The notes under the pieces are model-generated. The model was not told the origin of the DNA. It saw nothing but the letters and a program-made list of their open reading frames with translations, and did not search any database. The position numbers were made by a program, and so were the translations under genes. A DNA stretch of 64,000 bases from assembly GCA_963719055.1 (NCBI GenBank), contig CAVRAU010000001.1:124001-188000 (forward strand), written 5' to 3'. The DNA is from CAXMQZ01 sp963719055 (GTDB lineage: Bacteria; Acidobacteriota; Thermoanaerobaculia; Multivoradales; JAHEKO01). Below, in pieces: positions 26,025-37,431 of the stretch. Position 1 is the stretch's first letter, and the number at the start of each line of letters is the position of its first letter.

Positions 26025-26998
26025 GCCGTCACCCCCGGACTCGGCTCCATGTCTTCGCCTTGGCCCTTGCTCTCGATTTCTTCCTGGGTCGTCAAGCGCA
26101 CGAAAATATCTTCCAGAGAGGCTCGTTCCTCGCTCATCTCGAGTAGGACCCAGTCGTGTTCGACCGCGGTGCGGAATACCCTCTCTCGCGGATCGGACTT
26201 GGGCCAGCACTCGAGCTTGTACAGTCCTTCTCGGATCCGGACGACCGACTTGACCCCGCCAACCTCCGCCAACACCGGCTCGATACCCGGCATCTCATCC
26301 TTGAGCTCGACACGGATGAGCGTGTTGCCCAGCCAGCTGTCCCGCAGATCTTGCGGCGATCCCTCGGCGACGATCCGCCCCCGATCGATGATGATCACCC
26401 GATCGCACAGCACCTCCACCTCGGGGAGCACATGGCTGGAGATCAAGAGGGTCTGTTCCTTGCCGAGCTCTCGGATCAGCTCCCGGATGGCGATGATCTG
26501 TTTGGGGTCGAGGCCCACCGTCGGCTCGTCGAGCACCAGAACCTTCGGGTTGTGGAGGATCGCCGCGGCCAGACCGACACGCTGTCGGTAGCCCTTGGAC
26601 AGAGTCCCGATGATCTGGTTCTCGACCTCTTGGAGAATGCAGCTACGAACCACCTCGGGAATTCTCTGTCTGGCTTCTGAACGACCCATCCCTTCCAGCA
26701 TGGCCCGGTACCGGAGATACTCCGAAACCCTCATCTCGGGATACAGAGCCACGCTCTCCGGCAGGTATCCAACCTCTCGCCTGGCGGCCACCGACTCACG
26801 AAACAAGTCCTTTCCAGCCACCGAAAGATCTCCACTGGTGGGCGGTAGGAAGCCGGTGATCATGCGGATCGTCGTGGTCTTGCCCGCCCCGTTGGGACCC
26901 AGCATGCCGACGATCTCGCCCTCGTTGACGGTGAACGAAACGCCCTCCACAGCGGTGAAGTCACCGTACCGCCGGGTCAGATTCTGAGCTTCGATCAT
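26021..26998 (-). CDS. ABC transporter ATP-binding protein (GldA-like)
   Basis: A 325-residue ATPase with Walker A GPNGAGKTTT, signature LSKGYRQRVGLAAA, Walker B VLVLDEPTVGLD and the switch SSHVLPE. A C-terminal domain of about 90 residues follows the nucleotide-binding domain, as in GldA/NatA-type drug or lantibiotic exporters. ATG 26998 has AGAGGAAGAAG upstream. It is the first gene of the operon ATPase, permease, GldG-like, DUF4340. Confidence 0.95.
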   Translation of the reverse strand: MIEAQNLTRRYGDFTAVEGVSFTVNEGEIVGMLGPNGAGKTTTIRMITGFLPPTSGDLSVAGKDLFRESVAARREVGYLPESVALYPEMRVSEYLRYRAMLEGMGRSEARQRIPEVVRSCILQEVENQIIGTLSKGYRQRVGLAAAILHNPKVLVLDEPTVGLDPKQIIAIRELIRELGKEQTLLISSHVLPEVEVLCDRVIIIDRGRIVAEGSPQDLRDSWLGNTLIRVELKDEMPGIEPVLAEVGGVKSVVRIREGLYKLECWPKSDPRERVFRTAVEHDWVLLEMSEERASLEDIFVRLTTQEEIESKGQGEDMEPSPGVTA

Positions 26999-27104
26999 TG
27001 TCTTCTTCCTCTGCGACGTCTCCGAGGCCTCATCCCTTGCGGGCCCCAATCTCGACGGAGTGTGCTTATAACAAATTCTCAGGCCTCAAGGCTAGTCATT
27101 CGAC

Positions 27105-28015
27105 TCATTCGGACTCTTCGAGACACGCCAGAATACGAGGCGTGATCTCCAAGATGGACTGCACGCCGACGAAACATCTGGCCAGAGGTCCGACAACCAG
27201 AAGCGGGACCGGGTTGCGAGTGTGTCGCCGATGGCGACTCTCCTCGAAATTGCCATGATCGCTGGTCACCAGGACTGTGGTGGCCGGCCTCTTACCCTCG
27301 ACGACGCCAGCGAGCAGCCCATCGATCCGCGCGACCGTTTCCGCCGCCGTGAATCCCAGTCTCCCGTGCCCAGCCAGATCGGTGATAAAGGTCTCGTAGA
27401 CCGTCAGGCGATAGCGGTTGGCGATCGCCGCCAGATGTCGGCCAGCTTCCTCGGCGGTTACCGGCGAAAGAGCCTTGCCGACATGCTCCGAGAATCGATC
27501 ACGCACGATGTCCCAGGTGACGGCTCGATCGCGCTCGAGATCGGCGAGATGTCTGAAACGGAGCCCGGCGGCAGACACCGCACACGTCGTCACCGAGGGT
27601 CGTCTCTTGCCGCTGGCCAACCGTCCAGATAGGTCGGGATAGGCGTTGGCGAAAGTGGATCGCAATCCGCGGGCGGGCCATCTGAAACAGGTTCCGCGAC
27701 TCCACAAGGCGCCGAACGCGGGGACCCGGTAGACCCGTGACATGTCGACCCATGCATCTCTGCCGCGTTGAGGCCGGTAAACAGCGCTGCCTGTCCGGTG
27801 GCGCTCTGCGGCAGACCCTCGACACCCAGAGTTGCGTCGATGGCGCTCAGGAGCAGATCCTCCGACTCACGACATTGCTCGAGGGTCAAGGGCCCACCTA
27901 GAAGTCGGTGAATCCCAGGTGTCGCCATCAGCGCCCAGGGGTTGTCCCGGGTGCCAGCCGCCAATCCGACACCATCGACGAAGATCAGAAGCAGCCGATG
28001 ATATTCTGAAGTCAT
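27105..28015 (-). CDS. Alkaline-phosphatase-superfamily metalloenzyme, at least two frame changes
   Basis: The N-terminal frame reads EYHRLLLIFVDGVGLAAG, the metal-binding start of phosphoglycerate mutase/phosphopentomutase-like enzymes, and then LPQSATGQAALFTGLNAAEMHG with the nucleophile Thr/Ser region. Near 27757 and again near 27680 the frame changes. The last part (from RSTFANAYPDLSG to 27105) contains YETFITDLAGHGRLG and TTVLVTSDHGNFEE, the C-terminal metal site. Joined it is about 300 residues. The start codon at 28015 overlaps the divergent start at 28014. The substrate is unknown. Confidence 0.72.
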
Positions 28016-28322
28016 GAGCGACGAGGACAAGGCAAGAGGGATGAAATCCGCTTATGAGCTGGCCCTCGAGCGACTCGACAGAGATGGCATCGACCGACCG
28101 CGAGAAGAGGGCCTCGAACCCGAGATTCGCGATGAGATCGCAGAGATCCGAAGCCGAGCGGAAGCCAGCCTGGCCAAGCTCGAGATTCTGCTGCGAGATC
28201 GCCTGCGCACACTACACGACCCGGTGGAGAGGGCGGAAGCCCAGAGAGAATACGCCATCGATCGTCAACGTCTCGAAAGGCAACGCGACCAGAAGATCGA
28301 CAAGCTGCGCGCCGGCTCCTGA
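28014..28322 (+). CDS. Small coiled-coil hypothetical protein
   Basis: A 102-residue, highly charged, almost entirely helical protein (EIRDEIAEIRSRAEASLAKLE, then LRDRLRTLHDPVERAEA), predicted to form a coiled coil. No signal peptide and no family is recognised. It starts divergently from the metalloenzyme gene with the two ATG codons interleaved in CATGAG, and ends seven bases before the convergent channel gene. Confidence 0.7.
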   Translation: MSDEDKARGMKSAYELALERLDRDGIDRPREEGLEPEIRDEIAEIRSRAEASLAKLEILLRDRLRTLHDPVERAEAQREYAIDRQRLERQRDQKIDKLRAGS

Positions 28323-28328
28323 CCTCGT

Positions 28329-29960
28329 TCAACCCTGCGGATAGGCCTCGAGAAACGCTCGAGTCGCCCGGCTGCTACCGACGATATAGATCGCGTCCTC
28401 CGACTCGAACCGGAAGTCCCCGTCGAAGTCCATCATCAGGGTCTCACCGCGCTCGACCGCCACCACCGAGCAACCCGTCTTCTCCCGGATTCCCAGCCCG
28501 ACAGGGTGCTTGCCTGCCAAGGCGCTGGCTGCGACCCGCAGAACCTTGAGTTGAGGATCCACGGACACAGCTTCCTCACCCAGAAGTCGTCGCGCCAGGA
28601 TCTGACCGGAAACCTGACTGATGGAAAGAGCGAAGTCAGCTCCGGCTCGGTGAATCCTCTCCACGTTCTCGGCCCGATTCACCCGCGCGATCACTGGGAC
28701 CTCCGGCGCTAGATCCTTCAAGATCACCGTCGCGAACATCGTGGCGCTGTCGGTGTCGAGAGCCAGGATCGCCGCCTGGGCGTTGCCGACTCCGGCCTCT
28801 TCGAGAATCCGCGAATCGAGCGCGTCGCCGGCCAGCGTAACCCCTTCGCGATCCTCACGATCGATGACGACGACCTCCTCGCCCACATCTCTGAGGAGCT
28901 GAACTACCTTGCTGCCGACTTCGCCGAAACCCGCCACCACAAATGGACCCGAACGCCGCAGGGGCAGCGCCTCGCTACACAGCTCTTCGAAACGCTGGAC
29001 ATTCTCCACACTGCCCACCAGAATCACGATTCCGTCCGGCTCGAGTCGCTGGTTGGCGGTGGGTGGAGTCACCAACCGTCCGTCGACCCATTGGCCGATA
29101 ACGCTGACTCCGGTCCGGTGCCCCAGACCAGCCTCGGCGAGAGTCTGCCCGGCCAGGCTGCTGCCTCGAGGAATCCGCACCTCACTTACCTGCAACCCCT
29201 TGCCCAGATACTGAGCATCGGTAACCGTCGGGCTGACGCGCTGACTGGCCCGAGCAGCGAGGGCCGCGCCCAGCACGTGATTGGGCGTATAGGTGGCGGT
29301 GGCTCCAGCCAGCATGATGGGTTTTCTGTGGAAGGGCTCCTCCACCAGGGCCAGGGCCTCCCCCTCGTAGCCAAGCTGCCGAGCACCCAGGATCACGGCC
29401 GCATCCTCATCGTCGGTGCTGTTGGCAATCAGAGTCCGTGCCCGGTTCAGGCTCACCTTCCTCAACACACCGTCGTCCAAACTACCGGCAATCACCTGGT
29501 GCCCTTGCTCGATCAGACGACGGGCAACGGATTCATCCGACTCGATGACCAGGGTCTCCACCCCGGCGCTAGCCAGCTCATCCAGAAGCGTCGTGACCGC
29601 CGGACCGTATCGGTAGATGATCACGTGATCGGAGAGCTCAGGAACCTCCTTCGGCAGTCTCACCTCGAAGCGCTCTTCCAGGAAGGGAATCAAATAGACG
29701 GGAAAGACCAGGAAGATCAGAAAGACTCCCAGGAACTGCAGCAAGACCACAAACATCGTCATGGCAGGACTCTGCCAAGTCTCATCAGCACCGTACCCGG
29801 TGGTCGACACGGTCTCCGCCGCAAACCCGAGGGCTTGCCAAAAACCCCGTTCCTCGCCTTCGAAGTGCGCCATGCCGAGCATGTACAGAACGGCCGCGAC
29901 CACCAGCAGCACAGCCAGGCTCACCACCAGCGCCAAGAGTCGCTTCTGAGATCTCAGCAT
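28329..29960 (-). CDS. Potassium channel with two RCK (TrkA-N) domains
   Basis: A 543-residue ion channel. Two membrane segments (LLALVVSLAVLLVVAAVLYML and FVVLLQFLGVFLIFLVFPVYL) flank a pore helix and the selectivity filter STTGYGADE. Two cytosolic RCK/TrkA-N repeats follow: HVIIYRYGPAVTTLLDEL near residue 110 and FVVAGFGEVGSKVVQLLRD near 345. The first TrkA-N copy lacks the usual G.G..G nucleotide motif (YRYGPA), while the second keeps it. A TrkA-C domain lies between the repeats and another follows. ATG 29960 is chosen; the longer frame runs into the divergent S4 gene region. Confidence 0.9.
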   Translation of the reverse strand: MLRSQKRLLALVVSLAVLLVVAAVLYMLGMAHFEGEERGFWQALGFAAETVSTTGYGADETWQSPAMTMFVVLLQFLGVFLIFLVFPVYLIPFLEERFEVRLPKEVPELSDHVIIYRYGPAVTTLLDELASAGVETLVIESDESVARRLIEQGHQVIAGSLDDGVLRKVSLNRARTLIANSTDDEDAAVILGARQLGYEGEALALVEEPFHRKPIMLAGATATYTPNHVLGAALAARASQRVSPTVTDAQYLGKGLQVSEVRIPRGSSLAGQTLAEAGLGHRTGVSVIGQWVDGRLVTPPTANQRLEPDGIVILVGSVENVQRFEELCSEALPLRRSGPFVVAGFGEVGSKVVQLLRDVGEEVVVIDREDREGVTLAGDALDSRILEEAGVGNAQAAILALDTDSATMFATVILKDLAPEVPVIARVNRAENVERIHRAGADFALSISQVSGQILARRLLGEEAVSVDPQLKVLRVAASALAGKHPVGLGIREKTGCSVVAVERGETLMMDFDGDFRFESEDAIYIVGSSRATRAFLEAYPQG

Positions 29961-29995
29961 GGGGGGATTGTATCGGCTTCCGCTACACTCGGTGG

Positions 29996-30370
29996 ATGCA
30001 GGTTCGCGTCGACAAATGGCTACAGGTGGCACGGGTCTTCAAGACCCGGAGTCAGGCGACCAAGGCCTGCAACCTGAGTCGTGTGCGAGTCAACGGCCAG
30101 GTGGTCAAGCCCCACCGCAATCTGACGGTGGACGACCAGGTGGAGATCGAGATTCGAGATTGGACTCGAATTCTGGTGGTCAAAGAGTTGCGCGACAAGC
30201 CTCTTCCAAAAGCCGAGGCACCACGGCTGTTCGAGGACCTGAGCCCGCCCCGACCGAAACCCGACCCCTGGGCCCGCCTCCTGCGCCGGCCTGCCTCAGG
30301 CCGGGAGCCTGGCCTCGGCCGTCCCACCAAGAAAGAACGCCGCGACATCGACCGCTGGCGCTCTCGCTGA
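29996..30370 (+). CDS. S4-domain RNA-binding protein (Hsp15-like)
   Basis: A 124-residue protein with an N-terminal S4 domain (MQVRVDKWLQVARVFKTRSQA, then VRVNGQVVKPHRNLTVDDQVEI) and a basic, Pro/Arg-rich tail (KKERRDIDRWRSR). It resembles Hsp15 (HslR), which binds stalled 50S subunits carrying nascent chains. It is divergent from the channel gene, 35 bases apart. Confidence 0.9.
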   Translation: MQVRVDKWLQVARVFKTRSQATKACNLSRVRVNGQVVKPHRNLTVDDQVEIEIRDWTRILVVKELRDKPLPKAEAPRLFEDLSPPRPKPDPWARLLRRPASGREPGLGRPTKKERRDIDRWRSR

Positions 30371-30586
30371 GAAGTGACCCACAAAGGCCGTCTTGGGTCC
30401 TCTGCCTGAAGAGTTCGAGTCCTGAGGGTACAGTCACAAACGATTGAGGTCCGAGTCATTCGCCTCTCTCCGGTGACCAACCTGCGTTCGGCGAATGCCA
30501 TCGTCCCGCCCCCGTCCGTATCGCGCTTCCTCCGCTGAAGGTTATGAGGCAGAGTCCCCAAGACCGCTCTCTTGTGTCACTCGGGC

Positions 30587-30890
30587 AGCTCGTAGGTCAT
30601 TTCCCCCTCCCCCGTCCCCTTTTGATGATTCAACGAGGTCGCAAGCGTCGCCGAAGGACGTTATGGGTCCTCTGACATGTGGCCTCTGGAGGAGCCGCTG
30701 CGACAGCCTCAGAAGACGATGTGAATCCGAGGCGACGGAAGCGGAAGCGAGCGCCACCCTTCGCATTCCCACCAGCGCGAGATGTTCACTGGCAGAGGAC
30801 CCATGACGGCCTGACAAGACGCTGGGCTCTACGCGTCCTGTGCGGTCGCCGACGGATACTCCTCGAGACCACCTTGATGGATCGCACGCG
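30587..30890. repeat. Dispersed ~300-bp element, copy 1, with 12-bp inverted repeats
   Basis: This stretch is repeated at 48194-48493 with close to 90 percent identity by eye. It contains ATGGGTCCTCTG at 30663-30674 and its exact complement CAGAGGACCCAT at 30793-30804, both kept unchanged in copy 2. An open frame of about 80 codons starting near 30679 is also found in copy 2, but the protein versions differ more than the DNA, so it is probably not coding. The gap 30371-30586 shows no gene; the right end abuts a partial 27-bp palindromic repeat at 30901-30917. Confidence 0.75.
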
Positions 30891-30920
30891 AGTCAGCGCG
30901 CGGAGACCGGCCGTTACAGA

Positions 30921-32018
30921 CTAGCGATCGCCGGGGTGACCGGGAGAGAAGAGCTCGAGTTGAGAGAGGTTGCCGTGAACCAGGTTCGAGGCAGAGACTC
31001 CCAGAAGGCGCACCTGCCGTTTGCCGGCCTGGGTACGGCGGAGCAGTTCTTTCGCCCAGCTGGAGATGGTGACCGGGTCACAGGTTGGCCCACCCAGAGT
31101 GTGGGAGCGGGTCAGGGTCGTGAAATCACCGTAGCGGACCTTGACCGAGACGGTACAAGTCGAGAGTTGCTTACCTTTCAAATCCTGGGCTACACGTTCT
31201 CCAAGGCTCTCCAGTTGCTCGTCCATCTGACCGAGTGTTCGCAGATCCCGAGCGTAGGTGCGTTCATGGCTCAAGCTCTTGCGACTTCGATGGACCCGTA
31301 CGGGCCGGTCGTCGACACCGCGGGCGCAGTGGTATAACCATTGACCCGAGCGGCCGAATCGGTCAGTCAGTCGGTCCAGAGGCCAGGCGCGCAGATCGGC
31401 GACACTCTCAATGCCAGCTTCCTTCATTCGCCCTCCGGTCGCCGGACCCACCCCCGGCAGGCTCCTGACGGACAGCGGGTCGAGGAATTTCTGTACCCGG
31501 CGTGGTGCAACTACTGTCAGACCATCCGGCTTGCCAAAGTCGGACGCGATCTTGGCAATCAGCTTGTTCGGCCCGACGCCAATACTCACGGTTAGCCCGC
31601 GCTCCGTCCTGACCACGCTCTTGATTTCCTTGGCCAGGGCTGTGGCGCTGCACCACCGTTCCAATTCGTCTGTGACATCGAGGTACGCCTCATCGATGGA
31701 GACCGGCTGGATCTCGGTGGTGAATCGCCGAAAGATCTCGAAGATCTCTTGTGATTCGGCCCGGTAACGCTTGAAATCGGGCCGGATGAAGACGGCTTGC
31801 CGACACAGCCTCACCGCCCTTGCCGCCGGCAAGGCCGAGTGGATGCCGAACTTCCGGGCTTCGTAGCTCGCTGCCGCCACCACCCCGCGACCCTCTGGGC
31901 TGCCGCCGATGACGACCGGTCTGCCCTGGAGTGAAGGATCGTCACGCATATGAACCGCCGCGTAGAAGCAGTCCATGTCACAGTGGAGAACGCGGCGGGT
32001 CGGCGGTACCACCATCAC
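30921..32018 (-). CDS. dinB: DNA polymerase IV (Y-family translesion polymerase)
   Basis: A 365-residue Y-family polymerase for error-prone bypass of DNA damage. Catalytic motifs: HCDMDCFYAAVHMRDDP at the N-terminus, ASYEARKFGIHSALP, and PVSIDEAYLDVTDE; the thumb contains SLPGVGPATGGRMKEAG. The C-terminus ends soon after the little-finger domain, with a short tail LSQLELFSPGHPGDR that contains a QLELF motif fitting a beta-clamp binding site. It is followed by the repeat at 30901. MVV at 32015 is an equally possible start. Confidence 0.96.
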   Translation of the reverse strand: MMVVPPTRRVLHCDMDCFYAAVHMRDDPSLQGRPVVIGGSPEGRGVVAAASYEARKFGIHSALPAARAVRLCRQAVFIRPDFKRYRAESQEIFEIFRRFTTEIQPVSIDEAYLDVTDELERWCSATALAKEIKSVVRTERGLTVSIGVGPNKLIAKIASDFGKPDGLTVVAPRRVQKFLDPLSVRSLPGVGPATGGRMKEAGIESVADLRAWPLDRLTDRFGRSGQWLYHCARGVDDRPVRVHRSRKSLSHERTYARDLRTLGQMDEQLESLGERVAQDLKGKQLSTCTVSVKVRYGDFTTLTRSHTLGGPTCDPVTISSWAKELLRRTQAGKRQVRLLGVSASNLVHGNLSQLELFSPGHPGDR

Positions 32019-32030
32019 TTCGCAGGCGTT

Positions 32031-33422
32031 CTAGTCGTTTTCGGTTTGGGATCGGGCATCGAGAACCCGCTCGAGCTCCTCGAGTGGCAACACCTCCATC
32101 GCCGTTGCCAGCTCGCGCACGGTCCGGCCTGTAGCAAAGGCTTCTTTGGCGATCTCAGCCGCCTTGTCGTAGCCGATCCTGGGGGCGAGGGCCGTGACCA
32201 TGGCCAGCGACTTCTCCACCATTTCCTCGCACCGCTCACGATTGGCCTCGAGACCCGCTACACAACGATCGGCCAGCAGCTGTGACGCGTTGGCCAGAAT
32301 CTCGATGGACTGCAGCAGGTTGTATGCGATGACCGGCATCATGACGTTGAGCTCGAAGTTGCCCGACATGCCGCCCACACTGATGGTCACATCATTGCCC
32401 ACGACCTGAGCTGCCACCATCAAGACCATCTCCGGGATCACCGGGTTGACCTTGCCCGGCATGATGGAACTTCCAGGTTGCAGGCTGGGAAGAGCGATCT
32501 CACCGATCCCGGTCCGCGGTCCGGATCCCAACCACCGGATGTCATTGGCGATCTTGGTCAGCGACACCGCGACGGTCTTGAGCGCTCCTGAGGTTTCTAC
32601 CGCGGCATCTTTGGCCGCCATGGCCTCGAACTTGTTGGGTGCCGGGACGAAAGGCAGACCGGTTCGCTGTCCCAGACGAGCGATCACCGAGGTGGCAAAT
32701 CCAGGCCGAGCGTTGAGACCGGTGCCGACAGCGGTACCCCCGAGAGCCAACTCCCCCAGCCGGGGCTTGACAGCCTCGAGTCGTTCGATGCCCTTTCTCA
32801 CCTGCGCGGCGTAACCCGAAAACTCCTGGCCGAGCCGCACCGGAACGGCGTCCTGCAAGTGAGTCCGACCGATCTTCACCACCTCGTCGAACTCCCGAGC
32901 CTTGGCCTCCAGTGCTGCTGCCAGATGGTCTAGCGCCGGATTCAGATCCTCGACGATCGCCGCATAGGCCGAAAGGTGTAGCGCCGTCGGGATGACGTCG
33001 TTGGACGACTGACCGGCGTTGACGTGGTCGTTGGGATGCACTGGACTCTTGGAGCCCATCTCACCCTGCAGAATCTGGATGGCCCGGTTGCCGATGACCT
33101 CGTTGGCGTTCATATTCGTCGAGGTACCCGAACCCGTCTGGAAGATGTCGAGGGGGAAATCGTCGTCGCGATCTCCTCGGACCACTTCGTCGGCAGCCTG
33201 GCGAATGGCCTGCGCCAGCTCTGGTTGCAGAATACCCAGCTCCTCGTTTACGGCTGCCGCTTCGCCCTTGATCATTCCCAACGCCGCGATGAACCGCCGA
33301 GGAAAGCGGAGCCCGCTGACAGGGAAGTTCTGTCGGGCGCGCTCGGTTTGGGCACCGTAGTAGACGGAGGAGGGGACTTCGATTTCGCCTAGGCTGTCCT
33401 TTTCGATGCGCGTCTCAGACAT
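32031..33422 (-). CDS. fumC: Class II fumarate hydratase
   Basis: A 463-residue fumarase C, which interconverts fumarate and malate in the citric acid cycle. The superfamily signature GSSIMPGKVNP is present, as are TGSGTSTNMNANEV near residue 100 and the active-site HPNDHVNAGQSSNDV. The full length and N-terminus RIEKDSLGEIEVP are normal. It stops 12 bases before dinB on the same strand. The 66-bp repeat array lies just upstream of its start. Confidence 0.97.
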   Translation of the reverse strand: MSETRIEKDSLGEIEVPSSVYYGAQTERARQNFPVSGLRFPRRFIAALGMIKGEAAAVNEELGILQPELAQAIRQAADEVVRGDRDDDFPLDIFQTGSGTSTNMNANEVIGNRAIQILQGEMGSKSPVHPNDHVNAGQSSNDVIPTALHLSAYAAIVEDLNPALDHLAAALEAKAREFDEVVKIGRTHLQDAVPVRLGQEFSGYAAQVRKGIERLEAVKPRLGELALGGTAVGTGLNARPGFATSVIARLGQRTGLPFVPAPNKFEAMAAKDAAVETSGALKTVAVSLTKIANDIRWLGSGPRTGIGEIALPSLQPGSSIMPGKVNPVIPEMVLMVAAQVVGNDVTISVGGMSGNFELNVMMPVIAYNLLQSIEILANASQLLADRCVAGLEANRERCEEMVEKSLAMVTALAPRIGYDKAAEIAKEAFATGRTVRELATAMEVLPLEELERVLDARSQTEND

Positions 33423-33445
33423 GGTCGTTCTCCATCCTGGGAAAC

Positions 33446-33664
33446 GGCCGGCACAGAGACCGGCCGCTACAAGGATCCTCTTTTGGACATGGTGCTCAAC
33501 CGCTCAACAAAGGCCGGCACAGGGGCCGGCCGCTACAAGGATCCTCTTTTGGACATGGTGCTCAACCGCTCAACAAAGGCCGGCACAGAGACCGGCCGCT
33601 ACAAGGATCCTCTTTCGGACATGGTACCCGATTGCTCAACAAAGGCCGGCACAGGGGCCGGCCG

Positions 33665-33670
<6 letters not shown>
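33446..33670. repeat. 66-bp tandem repeat array built on a 27-bp palindrome
   Basis: Four copies of GGCCGGCACAG(A/G)G(A/G)CCGG plus CCGCTACAA begin at 33446, 33512, 33578 and 33644, exactly 66 bases apart, with near-identical spacers (AAGGATCCTCTTTTGGAC and so on). Each unit can form a GC-rich hairpin. It lies between the carB 3' end and the fumC start, and the last unit contains the carB stop codon (33665-33667). Confidence 0.9.
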
Positions 33671-36892
<3,222 letters not shown>

Positions 36893-37114
36893 CGAGGGCC
36901 AGAGTCTAGCAGCGTCTACCGACACCCAGCGACTACCCGCTCGGGTGGTGAGGAGGTCGAGCACAAGCCACCCGTACTTAGGGTTTTGGCACCACCTGTC
37001 CGTGATCATGAACTACCCATCTGGCAGTGGCGTCCGGGCCAGTCGAGCGTTCATGCTATGGCCTCGGATTCTCAAGATCTGGAATCCAGGAGAAGACTCA
37101 TCAATAGCATCGCC

Positions 37115-37330
37115 ATGGAATACACCAACGAAGCAGGCTGGGACCGAGCACTACGGGTCGTGCTGGGACTGATCATGATCTATCTGGGCTGGTTCGTCCT
37201 CGGGGACGGACTGGCTGCAGCAGCCTTCAAGATCTTCGGCTTTGTACCCCTGATCACGGGTGTGATCGGTTGGTGTCCGTTCTACTCTCTCCTCGGCCTG
37301 GCGACCAAGAGAATGCGTCGCTCCGACTGA
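37115..37330 (+). CDS. DUF2892 small membrane protein
   Basis: A 71-residue inner-membrane protein with two hydrophobic segments (VVLGLIMIYLGWFVLGDGLAA and IFGFVPLITGVIGWCPFYSLLG), matching DUF2892 (YgaP C-terminal-like). The motif TGVIGWCPFYSLLG is characteristic. The ATG at 37115 is taken because the DUF begins just after it, though no strong ribosome site is seen. It is 102 bases before the histidine kinase and may be part of the same unit. No function is established. Confidence 0.75.
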   Translation: MEYTNEAGWDRALRVVLGLIMIYLGWFVLGDGLAAAAFKIFGFVPLITGVIGWCPFYSLLGLATKRMRRSD

Positions 37331-37431
37331 CCGCAGCAGGTCGATCGACTACAATTCCCCGAGCCCGAGTTCCTTCGGCGGAGCTCCCAGTGGGAGTGTC
37401 CCATCAGGCGCTTGTGTCTGCCGGATCAGAG

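Noticed and set aside
30413..30422. GTTCGAGTCC, like a tRNA T-loop
   Set aside because: Flanking bases do not pair as a T-stem and no acceptor, D or anticodon arms can be drawn.
30679..30921. Small conserved protein in the 300-bp element (also at 48285)
   Set aside because: The two protein versions differ more than the DNA, no ribosome site stands out, and the inverted repeats explain the conservation better.
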